Shown here piece after piece: positions 8,892 to 17,931 of a stretch of DNA of 64,000 bases. A model generated the notes under the pieces. The model did not search any database. It was not told where the DNA came from and saw only the letters and a list, made by a program, of their open reading frames with translations. Numbering within the stretch: the first letter of the stretch is position 1; each line of letters opens with the position of its first letter. Source of the DNA: Tenacibaculum sp. MAR_2009_124 (lineage in GTDB: Bacteria > Bacteroidota > Bacteroidia > Flavobacteriales > Flavobacteriaceae). The translations under genes were made by a program, and so were the position numbers. Location: contig NZ_FNSF01000001.1 in NCBI RefSeq assembly GCF_900105455.1, positions 377,001 through 441,000 on the forward strand, written 5' to 3'.

Positions 8892-9056
8892 CCTATAATA
8901 TTTCAGAATCATCTAGAAATTAGCAAAGTTGACTCAATTCCTCGCTTTATTGTGATTGATAAAAACTTCAATATAGTTAGCGCTTATGTTCCTAAGCCAT
9001 TATCTGGGGAATTGGATAAAATAATAACAGAAAATCTCCGATTTTGTTATTTTTAG
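8892..9056 (+). pseudogene. C-terminal remnant of a thioredoxin/TlpA-like redoxin
   Basis: One open frame without a start encodes about 54 residues including EISKVDSIPRFIVIDKNF and NIVSAYVPKPLSGELDKII. This matches the C-terminal end of TlpA/AhpC-type thioredoxin folds (cis-proline IPR followed by 'ID.nf.I'). The CxxC half is missing and upstream frames are broken by stops, so it is a decayed fragment and not a functional gene. It ends 14 bases before a strong terminator. Confidence 0.55.
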
Positions 9057-9070
9057 GACGCAGTAAATAT

Positions 9071-9099
9071 AAAAAGAGCTCAATATTTGAGCTCTTTTT
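9071..9099. terminator. strong bidirectional terminator
   Basis: A perfect 13-bp stem, AAAAAGAGCTCAA (9071-9083) and TTGAGCTCTTTTT (9087-9099), has a 3-base loop and lies just behind the redoxin remnant. It may be the relic of that gene's end, or terminate read-through from the hydrolase. Confidence 0.85.
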
Positions 9100-9650
9100 T
9101 ATGTTAAGGGAATCTGTGTTTTAGGGAATCTCTTTATTAAGTACACTTCAAAAGTAAGGAAGGTTTGAACGTTATTTTTCATGTTTTAGATGCCTAGTTT
9201 AGTTTAGGAGACGAGTATGATAACTAGTTGGGTAAACCATTAAACGATCGGTTAATCGATGAGTACGACGTTTTATTTCGTTAAATAAAAAATACATAAG
9301 TACAGCTATAGTTCTGCAGAACTTCTAGAAGAATGATTAACAAGATTAGGAAATGCATACAAATTATTTAAAAGAGGATGTCGACTTAAGAGGAATAGCA
9401 AAAAAAACGAAGGGACGTATAGAAAACGAAATTTCCAAGTAGAAAAAGAAATGAGAAAAAGAGTTTATCCGTAAGCTCGTTTTCTCATTTTAAGGTTAAA
9501 TAATTTCGGGGGGTATCTTTATTTAATACCTTAAAAATAGGATTAAAAAAGGTTGTTTACATAGAAAAAAGTTGTATTCAACCTTTTGAAAGATCAATGC
9601 CTCTAATTCGTAGACGAACGGATTAGATACTATTTGTTTTCTTTGTGTGC
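9100..9650. other. gene-free stretch with scattered palindromes
   Basis: All frames are broken. It contains a perfect 14-bp palindrome, AGTTCTGCAGAACT (9310-9323), and a hairpin at 9451-9488. A short basic frame of about 45 codons ends in that hairpin but has no start. The stretch looks like decayed coding DNA; the former gene is not recognisable. Confidence 0.5.
9451..9488. terminator. probable terminator hairpin
   Basis: ATGAGAAAA and GAG (9451-9463) pair with CTC and TTTTCTCAT (9475-9488), with one mismatch and an 11-12-base loop; T-rich sequence follows on the plus strand. It is unassigned because no intact gene precedes it. Confidence 0.5.
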
Positions 9651-9685
9651 AAAAAAAAAGATTGCCAGTGTTATACTGGCAATCT
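9651..9685 (-). terminator. terminator of the cold-shock gene
   Basis: A perfect 11-bp stem (AGATTGCCAGT at 9659-9669 with ACTGGCAATCT at 9675-9685) has a 5-base loop and is followed on the minus strand by a run of nine or more T. Confidence 0.9.
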
Positions 9686-9742
9686 CTAATTTTAATTATA
9701 ACATTTTATAATAAAAATATAATTAATTAGTGAGTCGACTAA

Positions 9743-9937
9743 TTAACTAATAACTTCAACGTTAACGGCGTTTAAACCTTTTTTTCCTTGTTCAGTCTGA
9801 TATCTAACTCTATCATTTTCTCTAATCTCATCGATTAAACCAGAATTGTGAACAAAAATATCTTTTCCTGATTCTGCTGATGTAATAAATCCAAATCCTT
9901 TTGAATCGTTAAAAAACTTTACTGTACCTTCTTGCAT
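9743..9937 (-). CDS. cold-shock-domain RNA-binding protein
   Basis: This 64-residue single-domain CspA-family protein has RNP1 KGFGFI at 13-18 and RNP2 DIFVH at 26-30. It starts MQEGTVKFFND, the usual form, and ends at the usual length. Members bind single-stranded RNA/DNA and melt RNA structure in the cold or during growth changes. A likely promoter element lies about 215 bases upstream, implying a long untranslated leader, as is typical of cold-regulated csp mRNAs. It is monocistronic with a strong terminator. Confidence 0.95.
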   Translation of the reverse strand: MQEGTVKFFNDSKGFGFITSAESGKDIFVHNSGLIDEIRENDRVRYQTEQGKKGLNAVNVEVIS

Positions 9938-10160
9938 GGGTATTAAATTTTATATTATTAAATTATTTTTCTGTTCATGAAGAGCACGATTAATTATCAT
10001 GATTCATAAGAATAATGAGTATATCTAATGCTATAAAAACACTAAAAACAATAAAGGAATAATGAAATAAAAAAGGGCAAGAAGAGTATAAACTCAAAAG
10101 ACTAATTACTAAATAATACCTTAAAATTAATAGATGATCTCAATGAACGGTGCAAACATA
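9938..10160 (-). promoter_or_regulatory. long leader and -7 element (TATGTTTG) of the cold-shock gene
   Basis: The minus strand reads TATGTTTG at 10160-10153, a match to TAnnTTTG. A transcript starting just after it would have a leader of about 205 nt before the ATG at 9937, with no ORF. Long, structured leaders are known for csp mRNAs. No -33 element was found, so the start site is inferred. Confidence 0.45.
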
Positions 10161-10243
10161 AGTCTTTTAAAATTATAAATTTATAATTTTTTCTATTTAT
10201 TTTAATTGAAGCTAAATTTGAAGTTGTTTTTTCTAAAAAAATA

Positions 10244-10272
10244 AAAAAGAACTCAATTTTTGAGTTCTTTTT
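10244..10272. terminator. bidirectional terminator hairpin
   Basis: A perfect 13-bp stem, AAAAAGAACTCAA (10244-10256) and TTGAGTTCTTTTT (10260-10272), has a TTT loop. It closely resembles the hairpin at 9071-9099. No gene ends at it in either direction. Confidence 0.75.
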
Positions 10273-10711
10273 CAATTTCAAAAATAGTTTATGATGAGAT
10301 TTTTTCGAAATTACTTGTCAAACATATTTGAAATAATCTTGTAGCAAGTGTTTTTTAGTTAGGCGAAACTTTTTTTTTGATGAAGTTCCATTATCTATAG
10401 TTCGTTGGCAATAGGTTTTACCAATAAGTGAAATATACTTTTTTAATACTGGCTAATTGACGTTTTTTTCGTAACTTTTTTGAGCTATTTGAAGCTTACT
10501 ACTCATTGTTTGATGTTAACTTCCAAAATAATATCCCAAAAATTATTGGTTTTAATTTAAAAGAATAATTGGATAAAACTTTTTTGAAAATTTAGGGTCA
10601 AAGAAAATTGTAACACCGTTCTACTTGAAACCATCATTTATAATGATATACAATAAGTGCTTATTATTATAAAGTTCTTTTGGTTTATGGAACTTACAAA
10701 AATATATACCA
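10273..10711. other. gene-free stretch upstream of the di-haem peroxidase
   Basis: AT-rich sequence with no supported ORF. It presumably holds the promoter of the peroxidase/sulfatase pair, but no clear TAnnTTTG element with a -33 box was recognised. Confidence 0.5.
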
Positions 10712-11935
10712 ATGAAAAAAGCTGTAGTAAGTTGTTTGATTATATTCTTATTATTAATGGTAGGATGCTCAGAAGATAGCGATACTTATACTCCGATAGA
10801 ACAAGATCCGTTAGAAGATCTAAATCTACCAAATGAATATTTCAATTATGCCAATATACCATTACCAGCCCATTATACGAGTAACGCATTTAGTTCTCAA
10901 TCTCCATTTCAACATGCTGCAATAGACTTTGATAATACTCCTGCAAATAATCCAATTACTGATGAAGGAGCTACTTTAGGCAGGGTTTTGTTTTATGATA
11001 AAAAATTAAGCGCTAATGGAACTGTAGCATGTGCGTCATGCCATAAGCAAGAAGTTGGTTTTTCTGATACTGATGTTTTAAGTGAAGGATTTGATGGTGG
11101 TAGAACAAGAAGACATTCTATGGGACTAACCAATGCTAGATTCTACTACACGGGTAAATTTTTCTGGGATGAAAGAGCCGCTACTCTAGAAGATCAGGTG
11201 CTAATGCCATTTCAAGATGAAGTAGAAATGGGATTAACAATTCCAAAACTAGAAGAAATAGTTCGTAATGAATCCTATTATCCGCCATTATTTGAAGCCG
11301 CTTTTGGAACCGAAACCATTTCTAGTGAAAAGATAGGAAGAGCGTTGTCTCAATTTATTAGAAGTATGGTTAGCACTACTTCAAAGTATGATATTGCGAG
11401 GAGCGAAGTACAATCACCAACGGATAATTTTCCAGGATTTACACAAGAGGAAAATCAAGGGAAATCTTTATTTTATTTACCGATAACGACAACGAGTGGA
11501 GATCGGGTAAACTGTTCTGGCTGTCATGTTTCTGAGGCATTTGTTGGCCCAATACCAAATGGACCTTTCGGAACGACAACATCGGTAACCAATGGCTTAG
11601 ATGCTGTTTCTACCGATGACTTAGGAATTAATGAAACCACAAATAACGCAAATGACATAGGGAAGTTCAAAGCCCCGTCTTTAAGAAATATCTCCATAAG
11701 ACCACCTTATATGCATGATGGAAGATTTGCTACTTTAAAGGAAGTAGTTGAGTTTTATAATTCAGGAATTCAAAAGCATACGAATTTAAGACCGCCACTT
11801 TTAGGGTCGGATGACAATCCTATACGACTTAACCTAAATCAAGCACAAAAAGATGCATTGGTAGCGTTTTTAGAAACACTTACTGATTATGAAATGTTAT
11901 CTGATGAAAAATATAGTGACCCATTTAAAAATTAA
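10712..11935 (+). CDS. di-haem cytochrome c peroxidase (MauG/CcpA type), lipoprotein
   Basis: This 407-residue protein has a lipoprotein signal peptide (lipobox ending at Cys19) and two c-type haem motifs: CASCH at 107-111 and CSGCH at 268-272. The stretch FKAPSLRNISIRPPYMHDGR and the following helix are the conserved C-terminal signature of bacterial di-haem cytochrome c peroxidases. It reduces hydrogen peroxide in the periplasm using electrons from small cytochromes, or oxidises another substrate as MauG relatives do. It is followed after 5 bases by a sulfatase gene, so the two are probably co-transcribed. Confidence 0.92.
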   Translation: MKKAVVSCLIIFLLLMVGCSEDSDTYTPIEQDPLEDLNLPNEYFNYANIPLPAHYTSNAFSSQSPFQHAAIDFDNTPANNPITDEGATLGRVLFYDKKLSANGTVACASCHKQEVGFSDTDVLSEGFDGGRTRRHSMGLTNARFYYTGKFFWDERAATLEDQVLMPFQDEVEMGLTIPKLEEIVRNESYYPPLFEAAFGTETISSEKIGRALSQFIRSMVSTTSKYDIARSEVQSPTDNFPGFTQEENQGKSLFYLPITTTSGDRVNCSGCHVSEAFVGPIPNGPFGTTTSVTNGLDAVSTDDLGINETTNNANDIGKFKAPSLRNISIRPPYMHDGRFATLKEVVEFYNSGIQKHTNLRPPLLGSDDNPIRLNLNQAQKDALVAFLETLTDYEMLSDEKYSDPFKN

Positions 11936-11940
11936 ACTTT

Positions 11941-13242
11941 ATGCAAAAATCTACCTTATTAATTATTGCTTTGTTTTTTTTAATTTCCTGCGGAAATGAT
12001 AACGGCGAGGTTTCTAATTCTACACCAACGCCTTCACTCGAAGAAACCCCCAATATCTTATTAATTATTGTAGACGATTTAGGAAAAGATGCTCTTTCTG
12101 GATATTCTGAAGGGGTAATTAAGCCCAATACCCCGAATTTAAATGAACTTAGAAATAATGGATTATTATTCAATAATTTTTGGGTGTACCCAACATGTTC
12201 TCCCACAAGAGCTTCAATTATAACTGGTAAGTATGGATATAGAACAGGAATAAAATGGGCGGGTGATGTTTTAAGTAATTCAGAAACAATTCTTCAAAAA
12301 TACATTAGCAATCAAACTAATAACGAATATGCCACCGCTGTTGTAGGCAAGTGGCATTTAGCGGGAGGAAATAACCGTACATTTAATCCTGAAAGTTTGG
12401 GAATCGATTATTTTGCAGGTATTATTTCAGGAACTTCCGACTACTATCAATGGGAGTTAACCGAAGATGGTAGTGTAACCACTCAGAATAATTATATTAC
12501 TGAAAAGTTTACGGATTTATCTATTGATTGGATTGCAGAGCAATCGAAACCATGGTTTTTATGGTTAGCTTATACTGCCCCTCATACGCCTTTTCATTTA
12601 CCTCCAAACGAAATGCACTCGCAAGAAGGGTTGGCGGAATATAATAACGGGACTGATGTTTTACCTTATTATTTGGCAGCTATTGAGGCAATGGATTATC
12701 AAATCGGTAGACTTTTAAATAGTATGTCTTCTGAAGAAAAAGGAAATACAACAGTGATTGTTCTTGGTGATAATGGAACACCGAATCAAGCGACTCAATC
12801 TCCTTATGAATCTAGTAAAGTAAAAGGAACATTGTATCAAGGAGGAATTAATACTCCAATTCTTGTGTCAGGAGCAGGAGTCTCTCGCACAGGAAGTGAT
12901 AATAGCTTAGTATCCAGTACCGATTTATATACCACTCTAGCTGAAATAGCTGGGGTATCAATTAATGAAATTAATGATAGTAAGAGTTTTAAATCATTAT
13001 TTTCAATAAACAATCAAATTAGAGAGTATCAATATTCTGAAATGAATAGTGATTCTAAAGATGCTTGGTGCATTAGTAATGGAAACTTTAAGCTCATTGT
13101 TGATTCAAATGGGCAAGAACAGCTTTATGATTTGATGAGCGATCCTTATGAGAGATCGAATTTGATGGAAGGGACTTTAAGTGAAAATGAAACATTGGAA
13201 AAAGAAAAATTAAAAGCAGAGTTATTGAAAATTAGAAATTAA
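11941..13242 (+). CDS. sulfatase (formylglycine-dependent), lipoprotein
   Basis: This 433-residue protein has a lipobox (ISC, Cys17) and an alkaline-phosphatase-like sulfatase fold. Metal-binding DD is at 45-46 (LIIVDDLG), the formylglycine motif C-S-P-T-R at 86-90 followed by ASIITGKYGYRTG, then GKWHLAGG, AYTAPHTPFH and VLGDNGTPN (metal-ligand Asp/Asn). It should hydrolyse sulfate esters, in marine Bacteroidota often from algal polysaccharides, at the cell envelope. It needs an unlinked maturase (anSME or FGE); none is in the window. No sulfated-glycan utilisation genes surround it, only the peroxidase gene. Confidence 0.92.
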   Translation: MQKSTLLIIALFFLISCGNDNGEVSNSTPTPSLEETPNILLIIVDDLGKDALSGYSEGVIKPNTPNLNELRNNGLLFNNFWVYPTCSPTRASIITGKYGYRTGIKWAGDVLSNSETILQKYISNQTNNEYATAVVGKWHLAGGNNRTFNPESLGIDYFAGIISGTSDYYQWELTEDGSVTTQNNYITEKFTDLSIDWIAEQSKPWFLWLAYTAPHTPFHLPPNEMHSQEGLAEYNNGTDVLPYYLAAIEAMDYQIGRLLNSMSSEEKGNTTVIVLGDNGTPNQATQSPYESSKVKGTLYQGGINTPILVSGAGVSRTGSDNSLVSSTDLYTTLAEIAGVSINEINDSKSFKSLFSINNQIREYQYSEMNSDSKDAWCISNGNFKLIVDSNGQEQLYDLMSDPYERSNLMEGTLSENETLEKEKLKAELLKIRN

Positions 13243-13276
13243 CTATCTTAATCGGAATTAATTAAATGAATTATTA

Positions 13277-14188
13277 ATGAAAGGGATAGGAAATACGCCA
13301 TTAATTAAACTAGATAAAATAGTTGACAAAGATATGGCCGACATCTATGTGAAATATGAAGGAGCTAACCTTTCTGGAAGTATGAAAGATAGAATGGCAC
13401 TTTCTATGATTGAAGGAGCTGAAAAAAGAGGAGAGCTAAAACCTGGAGGCACCGTCGTTGATTATACTGGAGGAAGTACGGGAAGTTCCTTGGCAATGAT
13501 ATGTTCGTCGAAAGGTTATAAAGCACATTTTGTTTCTTCAGATGCTTTTGCAGCGGAGAAACTCCAAACGATGCGAGTTTTTGGAGCATCATTGGAATTG
13601 ATTCCGAGTGAAAATGGAAAAATTACTGCTAATATTATAGATAAGGCTCTTAAAAGAGTAGGAGAAATTGCAGATCAGCCAAATGCATTTTACACGAATC
13701 AGTTTAGAAACTCAGATAATAAAAAAGCGTATCATACAATGGCGGAAGAAATTTTGAATGATTTAGGGAATGATATTCATGAATTCATAGCTGGTGTAGG
13801 AACAGGCGGCTGTTTTTCTGGAAATGCTGAAATTTTAAAAAAACAAATCCCTTCCATTAAGTGTATCCCAATTGAACCTTTTAATGTGAAAACTTTATCA
13901 GGAGGAGATACTTCAGGAACTCATAGGTTAGAAGGAATGGGAGCTGGTTTTATTCCAGAGATTTGCAGGCTAGATTTAGCGGATTATATTATCGCTGTGA
14001 AAGATGAAGATGCTTATACTACCGCAAGAGCTTTAGCTAATAAAGAAGGTATATTTGGAGGGGTAACTTCAGGTGCTAATGTATGGGCAGCATTACAAAG
14101 AGCAAGAATTTTAGGAAAAGGAAAAAAAATTGTCACCGTTATTTGCGATTCAGGATTAAAGTATTTACAAGGAGATTTGTATAGGTAG
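13277..14188 (+). CDS. cysteine-synthase-family PLP enzyme
   Basis: This 303-residue fold-type II PLP enzyme begins GIGNTPLIKLDKI. The PLP lysine is Lys38 in GSMKDRMALS, the substrate loop is TGGSTGSSLA (in place of the usual T-S-G-N-T-G), and the phosphate-binding loop is GVGTGGCFSGN. It is about the length of CysK/CysM. The altered substrate loop leaves open whether it makes cysteine from O-acetylserine or acts as a beta-synthase or lyase on another substrate. A short upstream ATG (13265) runs into a stop at once, so the start at 13277 is firm. cysS follows but is separately spaced. Confidence 0.85.
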   Translation: MKGIGNTPLIKLDKIVDKDMADIYVKYEGANLSGSMKDRMALSMIEGAEKRGELKPGGTVVDYTGGSTGSSLAMICSSKGYKAHFVSSDAFAAEKLQTMRVFGASLELIPSENGKITANIIDKALKRVGEIADQPNAFYTNQFRNSDNKKAYHTMAEEILNDLGNDIHEFIAGVGTGGCFSGNAEILKKQIPSIKCIPIEPFNVKTLSGGDTSGTHRLEGMGAGFIPEICRLDLADYIIAVKDEDAYTTARALANKEGIFGGVTSGANVWAALQRARILGKGKKIVTVICDSGLKYLQGDLYR

Positions 14189-14371
14189 ATTGTAAAAACA
14201 GACCATTTAAGATGGTGTTAGAGTCAATAAAAATAGTCCAAAAGGGAAATTATAGTATGGGGGATTTATACAAGAATAAGTAAACCTTTTTAACAAAAAC
14301 TTCACTATAATTCCATTTCTCTATTCTCTATAAAGTGCCTATCTTAGCGTTTGTTAAATGCAACTATACCT

Positions 14372-15853
14372 ATGGAATTATTGAAGGAAAACAAACTTAA
14401 AATTTACAACTCATTATCAAAAAACAAAGAAGTTTTTAAACCTGTAACTGAAGGAAGGGTAGGTATGTATGTTTGTGGACCTACAGTATATAGTAATGTA
14501 CATTTAGGAAATGTAAGAACCTTTATGTCATTCGATATGGTTTTTCGTTATCTGTTACATTTAGGATATAAAGTGCGTTATGTTCGTAATATAACCGATG
14601 CAGGTCATTTAGAAAGTGATGCCGATGTAGGAGAGGATAAAATTGCGAAAAAAGCTCGTTTAGAAGAAATTGAACCTATGGAAGTAGTTCAACGTTATAC
14701 TGTAGATTTTCATAAAGTAACGGCGTTGTACAATTTTTTACCTCCAAGTATTGAACCAACGGCTACAGGACATATTGTAGAACAAATTGAAATGGTCAAA
14801 GAAATCCAAGAAAAAGGATTGGCTTATGAAGTAAATGGTTCGGTATATTTTGATGTGAAAAAGTATAACGAGGATAGTAATTATGGAATTTTATCTGGTA
14901 GAACTATTGAAGATGCAATTAACAACACAAGAGCATTAGATGGTCAGTCGGATAAGAAAAACCCTCAAGATTTTGCATTATGGAAAAAGGCCGATGATCG
15001 TCATATAATGAAATGGCCGTCTCCATGGGGTGAAGGTTTTCCAGGTTGGCACCTCGAGTGTTCTGTAATGAGTTCAAAATACTTGGGAGAGCAAATAGAT
15101 ATTCACGGAGGTGGAATGGATTTAAAGTTTCCACATCATGAGTGTGAAATAGCACAATCTCATGCTTGTTCAGGTGTGCAACCAGTCAATTATTGGATGC
15201 ATGCAAATATGCTGTTATTAAATGGTCAGAAAATGGCAAAATCATCAGGGAACTATATTTTACCTGAAGCAATTTTAACAGGCGAAAACAACATTCTACC
15301 GAAACCTTTTAGTGTAGGAGTTGTGAGGTTTTTTATCATGCAGGCACATTATCGCAGTATTTTAGATTTTTCAGGGGAAGCCTTATTAGCTTCTGAAAAA
15401 GGATTTAACAAGCTAATGGAGGCTATTAAAAATTTAAAAGAAATTAGTGCAGGAAAAACAACTTCTGAATTTGATGTTAGTAATTGGAGACAGAGATGTT
15501 ACGATGCCATGAATGATGATTTTAATACACCAATACTTATAGCGCATTTATTTGACGCTGTTAAGTTTGTGAATTTGTTAAAAGACAAGAAAGCTACAAT
15601 TTCTGCTGACGATTTAGAAGTGCTTAAGAATACACTTAATGTTTTTTCTTTTGATGTTTTAGGGCTAGTCTCTGAGACGAGTAAACAAAATACAAAAACA
15701 TTAGATGGTACGGTTGAATTATTGATTAAGCTACGTAAAGAAGCTAGAGAGAATAAAGATTGGGCTTTATCAGATCAAATACGTGATGAATTGTTAGCTT
15801 TAGGTGTACAATTGAAAGATGGGCGAGAAGGAACAACATTCACTATAAATTAA
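14372..15853 (+). CDS. cysS: cysteinyl-tRNA synthetase
   Basis: The protein has 493 residues from the ATG at 14372; a TTG seven codons upstream is less likely. This class I aminoacyl-tRNA synthetase charges tRNA-Cys. The zinc ligand region [10 protein letters not shown] precedes the HIGH-like HLGN at 44-47. [10 protein letters not shown] holds further zinc and substrate residues, [11 protein letters not shown] follows, and the KMSKS loop reads KMAKS at about 287-291. The C-terminal DALR-type region and the usual [15 protein letters not shown] are complete. yidD and lgt follow within 6 bases, forming an operon. Confidence 0.97.
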   Translation: MELLKENKLKIYNSLSKNKEVFKPVTEGRVGMYVCGPTVYSNVHLGNVRTFMSFDMVFRYLLHLGYKVRYVRNITDAGHLESDADVGEDKIAKKARLEEIEPMEVVQRYTVDFHKVTALYNFLPPSIEPTATGHIVEQIEMVKEIQEKGLAYEVNGSVYFDVKKYNEDSNYGILSGRTIEDAINNTRALDGQSDKKNPQDFALWKKADDRHIMKWPSPWGEGFPGWHLECSVMSSKYLGEQIDIHGGGMDLKFPHHECEIAQSHACSGVQPVNYWMHANMLLLNGQKMAKSSGNYILPEAILTGENNILPKPFSVGVVRFFIMQAHYRSILDFSGEALLASEKGFNKLMEAIKNLKEISAGKTTSEFDVSNWRQRCYDAMNDDFNTPILIAHLFDAVKFVNLLKDKKATISADDLEVLKNTLNVFSFDVLGLVSETSKQNTKTLDGTVELLIKLRKEARENKDWALSDQIRDELLALGVQLKDGREGTTFTIN

Positions 15854-16096
15854 TTGAAAAAAATACTGACATACCCGTTTATACTTTTGGTACGTTTTTA
15901 CCAAACGGCTATTTCTCCATATACACCGTCAAGTTGCAGATATACACCAACTTGTTCGCACTATACAATAGATGCTCTAAAAAAACACGGACTTTTCTAT
16001 GGTGGATGGTTGGCAATTAAACGTATTTTAAGTTGTCACCCTTGGGGAGGAAGTGGCTATGACCCAGTTCCTGATAAGAAAAATAAAAAAGAATAA
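15854..16096 (+). CDS. yidD: YidD membrane protein insertion efficiency factor
   Basis: This 80-residue protein starts with TTG immediately after the cysS stop codon. It shows the conserved YidD core [20 protein letters not shown] and [11 protein letters not shown], followed by [20 protein letters not shown]. It has an amphipathic N-terminus and conserved cysteines. YidD sits at the inner face of the membrane and helps YidC-dependent insertion. The TTG start is supported by the family N-terminus (MKKILTYPF) and the zero-base spacing. In this operon it sits between cysS and lgt. Confidence 0.93.
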   Translation: MKKILTYPFILLVRFYQTAISPYTPSSCRYTPTCSHYTIDALKKHGLFYGGWLAIKRILSCHPWGGSGYDPVPDKKNKKE

Positions 16097-16101
16097 TATA
16101 C

Positions 16102-16953
16102 ATGAATTTTTTATCTGTTGTTTGGGATATAAATCCTGAAATTATTAAAATTGGAGGTTTTGGAATTAGATGGTATAGTTTAATGTTTGTGATAGCATTT
16201 ATTCTAGGTCTTCATTTAATGAAAAAAATATACATTGAAGATAAAATTTCTGTTGAGAAATTAGACCCTCTTTTTATGTACGTATTCGTATCGATGTTGA
16301 TAGGGATGCGTTTAGGAGATGTTTTCTTTTATAGCTGGGATTATTATCAAAATCATTTATTAGAAATCATTATACCATTTAAAAAACAAGAAGGAGCTTC
16401 TGCACTTTTTGGAATTCTTGATGGATGGAAGTTTACTGGTTTTACAGGCTTTGCTAGCCATGGAGCTGCTATTGCTATTCCCATAACACTTTATTTTTAC
16501 GCTAAGAAACACTTGCAAAAGCCATGGTTGTTTATTTTAGATAGATTGGGAATTATGGTAGCCTTAGCAGGCTTTTTTATCAGGTTTGGAAATTTCTTTA
16601 ATTCTGAAATTTATGGAAAACCAACAGGGAGTAGTTTCGGTGTTATTTTTAAGAGGGCAGGAGAAACGGTACCAAGATACCCAACACAATTGTTTGAGGC
16701 GTTTAGTTATTTAGTATTGTTCTTCGTTTTGTGGCATTTTTATTGGAAAACAAATAAAAAAAATCAAACAGGTTTCTTATTCGGATTATTCATGGTGGTG
16801 CTGTGGTCGCTTCGTTTCTTTATAGAGTTCTTCAAAGAGGCTCAAGTAGAAGGACGAGAAGACTGGGTGTGGAACTCATTAAACACAGGACAAGTATTAA
16901 GTATTCCTCTAGTATTAATCGGATTGTGGTTAATGTTTAGAAAAACTAAATAA
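16102..16953 (+). CDS. lgt: prolipoprotein diacylglyceryl transferase
   Basis: This 283-residue multi-pass membrane enzyme transfers diacylglycerol from phosphatidylglycerol to the lipobox cysteine of prolipoproteins. Visible family features are GIRWYSLMFVIAF at the start, the SHGAAIAI segment (His of the HG motif), the Lgt signature IRFGNFFNSEIYGKPT and RYPTQLFEA, and several hydrophobic helices. It begins 5 bases after yidD and is closed by the strong terminator at 16981-17006. The window contains likely substrates (the lipoproteins at 10712 and 11941). Confidence 0.97.
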   Translation: MNFLSVVWDINPEIIKIGGFGIRWYSLMFVIAFILGLHLMKKIYIEDKISVEKLDPLFMYVFVSMLIGMRLGDVFFYSWDYYQNHLLEIIIPFKKQEGASALFGILDGWKFTGFTGFASHGAAIAIPITLYFYAKKHLQKPWLFILDRLGIMVALAGFFIRFGNFFNSEIYGKPTGSSFGVIFKRAGETVPRYPTQLFEAFSYLVLFFVLWHFYWKTNKKNQTGFLFGLFMVVLWSLRFFIEFFKEAQVEGREDWVWNSLNTGQVLSIPLVLIGLWLMFRKTK

Positions 16954-16980
16954 ATTATAAATAGAATAATTTATATATAG

Positions 16981-17006
16981 AACCGAGCGGGTAGCTCGGT
17001 TTTTTT
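16981..17006 (+). terminator. terminator of the cysS-yidD-lgt operon
   Basis: An 8-bp GC-rich stem (AACCGAGC at 16981-16988, GCTCGGTT at 16994-17001) with loop GGGTA is followed by a T-run to 17006. The stop codon of the convergent gene begins at 17005, so the tail touches it. Confidence 0.92.
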
Positions 17007-17931
17007 ATGAATTAAAATTTGGCAAAATACTACTACCAATTTCTTCAATTACTTCATTAGCTTCTCTGGAACTGTATTTTAAATTAAGCAGGACATGATT
17101 TACACCAAATGATTCTAAAGATTTTAAATAAGATAATAGAAACTTACTTCCCGTTCTTATCCCCAAATGAATAGGAGAGGGAGAAATATTTGGATTATCG
17201 ACTAAATCAATATAAAGTGATTGTATATAGGGTTTCCACGATTGTTTATTTTCGCTAAGGGCTTGATGCCAATCATTCATAGAGCGCTTGAGTATATTAA
17301 AATCTCTAGGATAATACAACCATCCATCGGAGTTTTTCGCAATCCAATCTAAAGATTGCCCCGAATGTCCTGTCACAAGAAATGGAATTTTATGATTCGA
17401 TTTGGGGACTAAGTCAGTACTCCCATTCATAAATCCGTAGTGAGAAGACTCAATTGAAGGATAATCTTTTAATAAAGATTGTATGTATTCGAAATTATCT
17501 CTAAATAAATCACCTTTGTTATGTATATTTTTATTGAAAGCTGGATATTCCGAAGGTCTATCTCCTGAAGCAATACCAAATATTGCTCTTCCTTTCGAAA
17601 GTTCCTGAATACTTAACATTGATTTAGCGGTATGAACTGGATGTCGAAGAGGAAGTATTATGGATCCCGAAGCAAGTGCAATGGACGACGTTTGATTCAT
17701 AATATGCGTCATATACACCCATGGGTCATACATTTGTCCAGTATCTCCAAAATTTGGATCATGCAATGGAATATCTCGAAACCATAGAGCTTTAAAACCT
17801 AGTTCTTCTGCTTTTTTAGCAAGCATTTCCTGACGTTGCATAGTAGGTATAGAGCCAGAATAGGCTTCAATAGGAAAAACAAGCCCTAAACTTAATTTTC
17901 CCTGCTGCGCTATATCATTTAACTTACTCAT
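17005..17931 (-). CDS. LLM-class (luciferase-like) flavin oxidoreductase
   Basis: This 308-residue TIM-barrel enzyme belongs to the luciferase-like monooxygenase class and most resembles the BA3436-type subfamily (TIGR03571). The run SGSIPTMQRQEMLAKKAEEL, GFKALWFRDIPLHDP, YDPWVYM and IILPLRHPVHTAKS is followed by GRAIFGIASGDRPSEYPAF. It is expected to use reduced flavin supplied by a partner reductase; the substrate is unknown. It overlaps the upstream SDR gene by one base, so the two form a translationally coupled pair, possibly acting on the same small molecule. Confidence 0.88.
   Translation of the reverse strand: MSKLNDIAQQGKLSLGLVFPIEAYSGSIPTMQRQEMLAKKAEELGFKALWFRDIPLHDPNFGDTGQMYDPWVYMTHIMNQTSSIALASGSIILPLRHPVHTAKSMLSIQELSKGRAIFGIASGDRPSEYPAFNKNIHNKGDLFRDNFEYIQSLLKDYPSIESSHYGFMNGSTDLVPKSNHKIPFLVTGHSGQSLDWIAKNSDGWLYYPRDFNILKRSMNDWHQALSENKQSWKPYIQSLYIDLVDNPNISPSPIHLGIRTGSKFLLSYLKSLESFGVNHVLLNLKYSSREANEVIEEIGSSILPNFNS

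Noticed and set aside
11941..13242. polysaccharide-utilisation locus around the sulfatase
   Set aside because: No SusC/SusD pair, glycoside hydrolase or sulfatase maturase is adjacent; only the di-haem peroxidase is.
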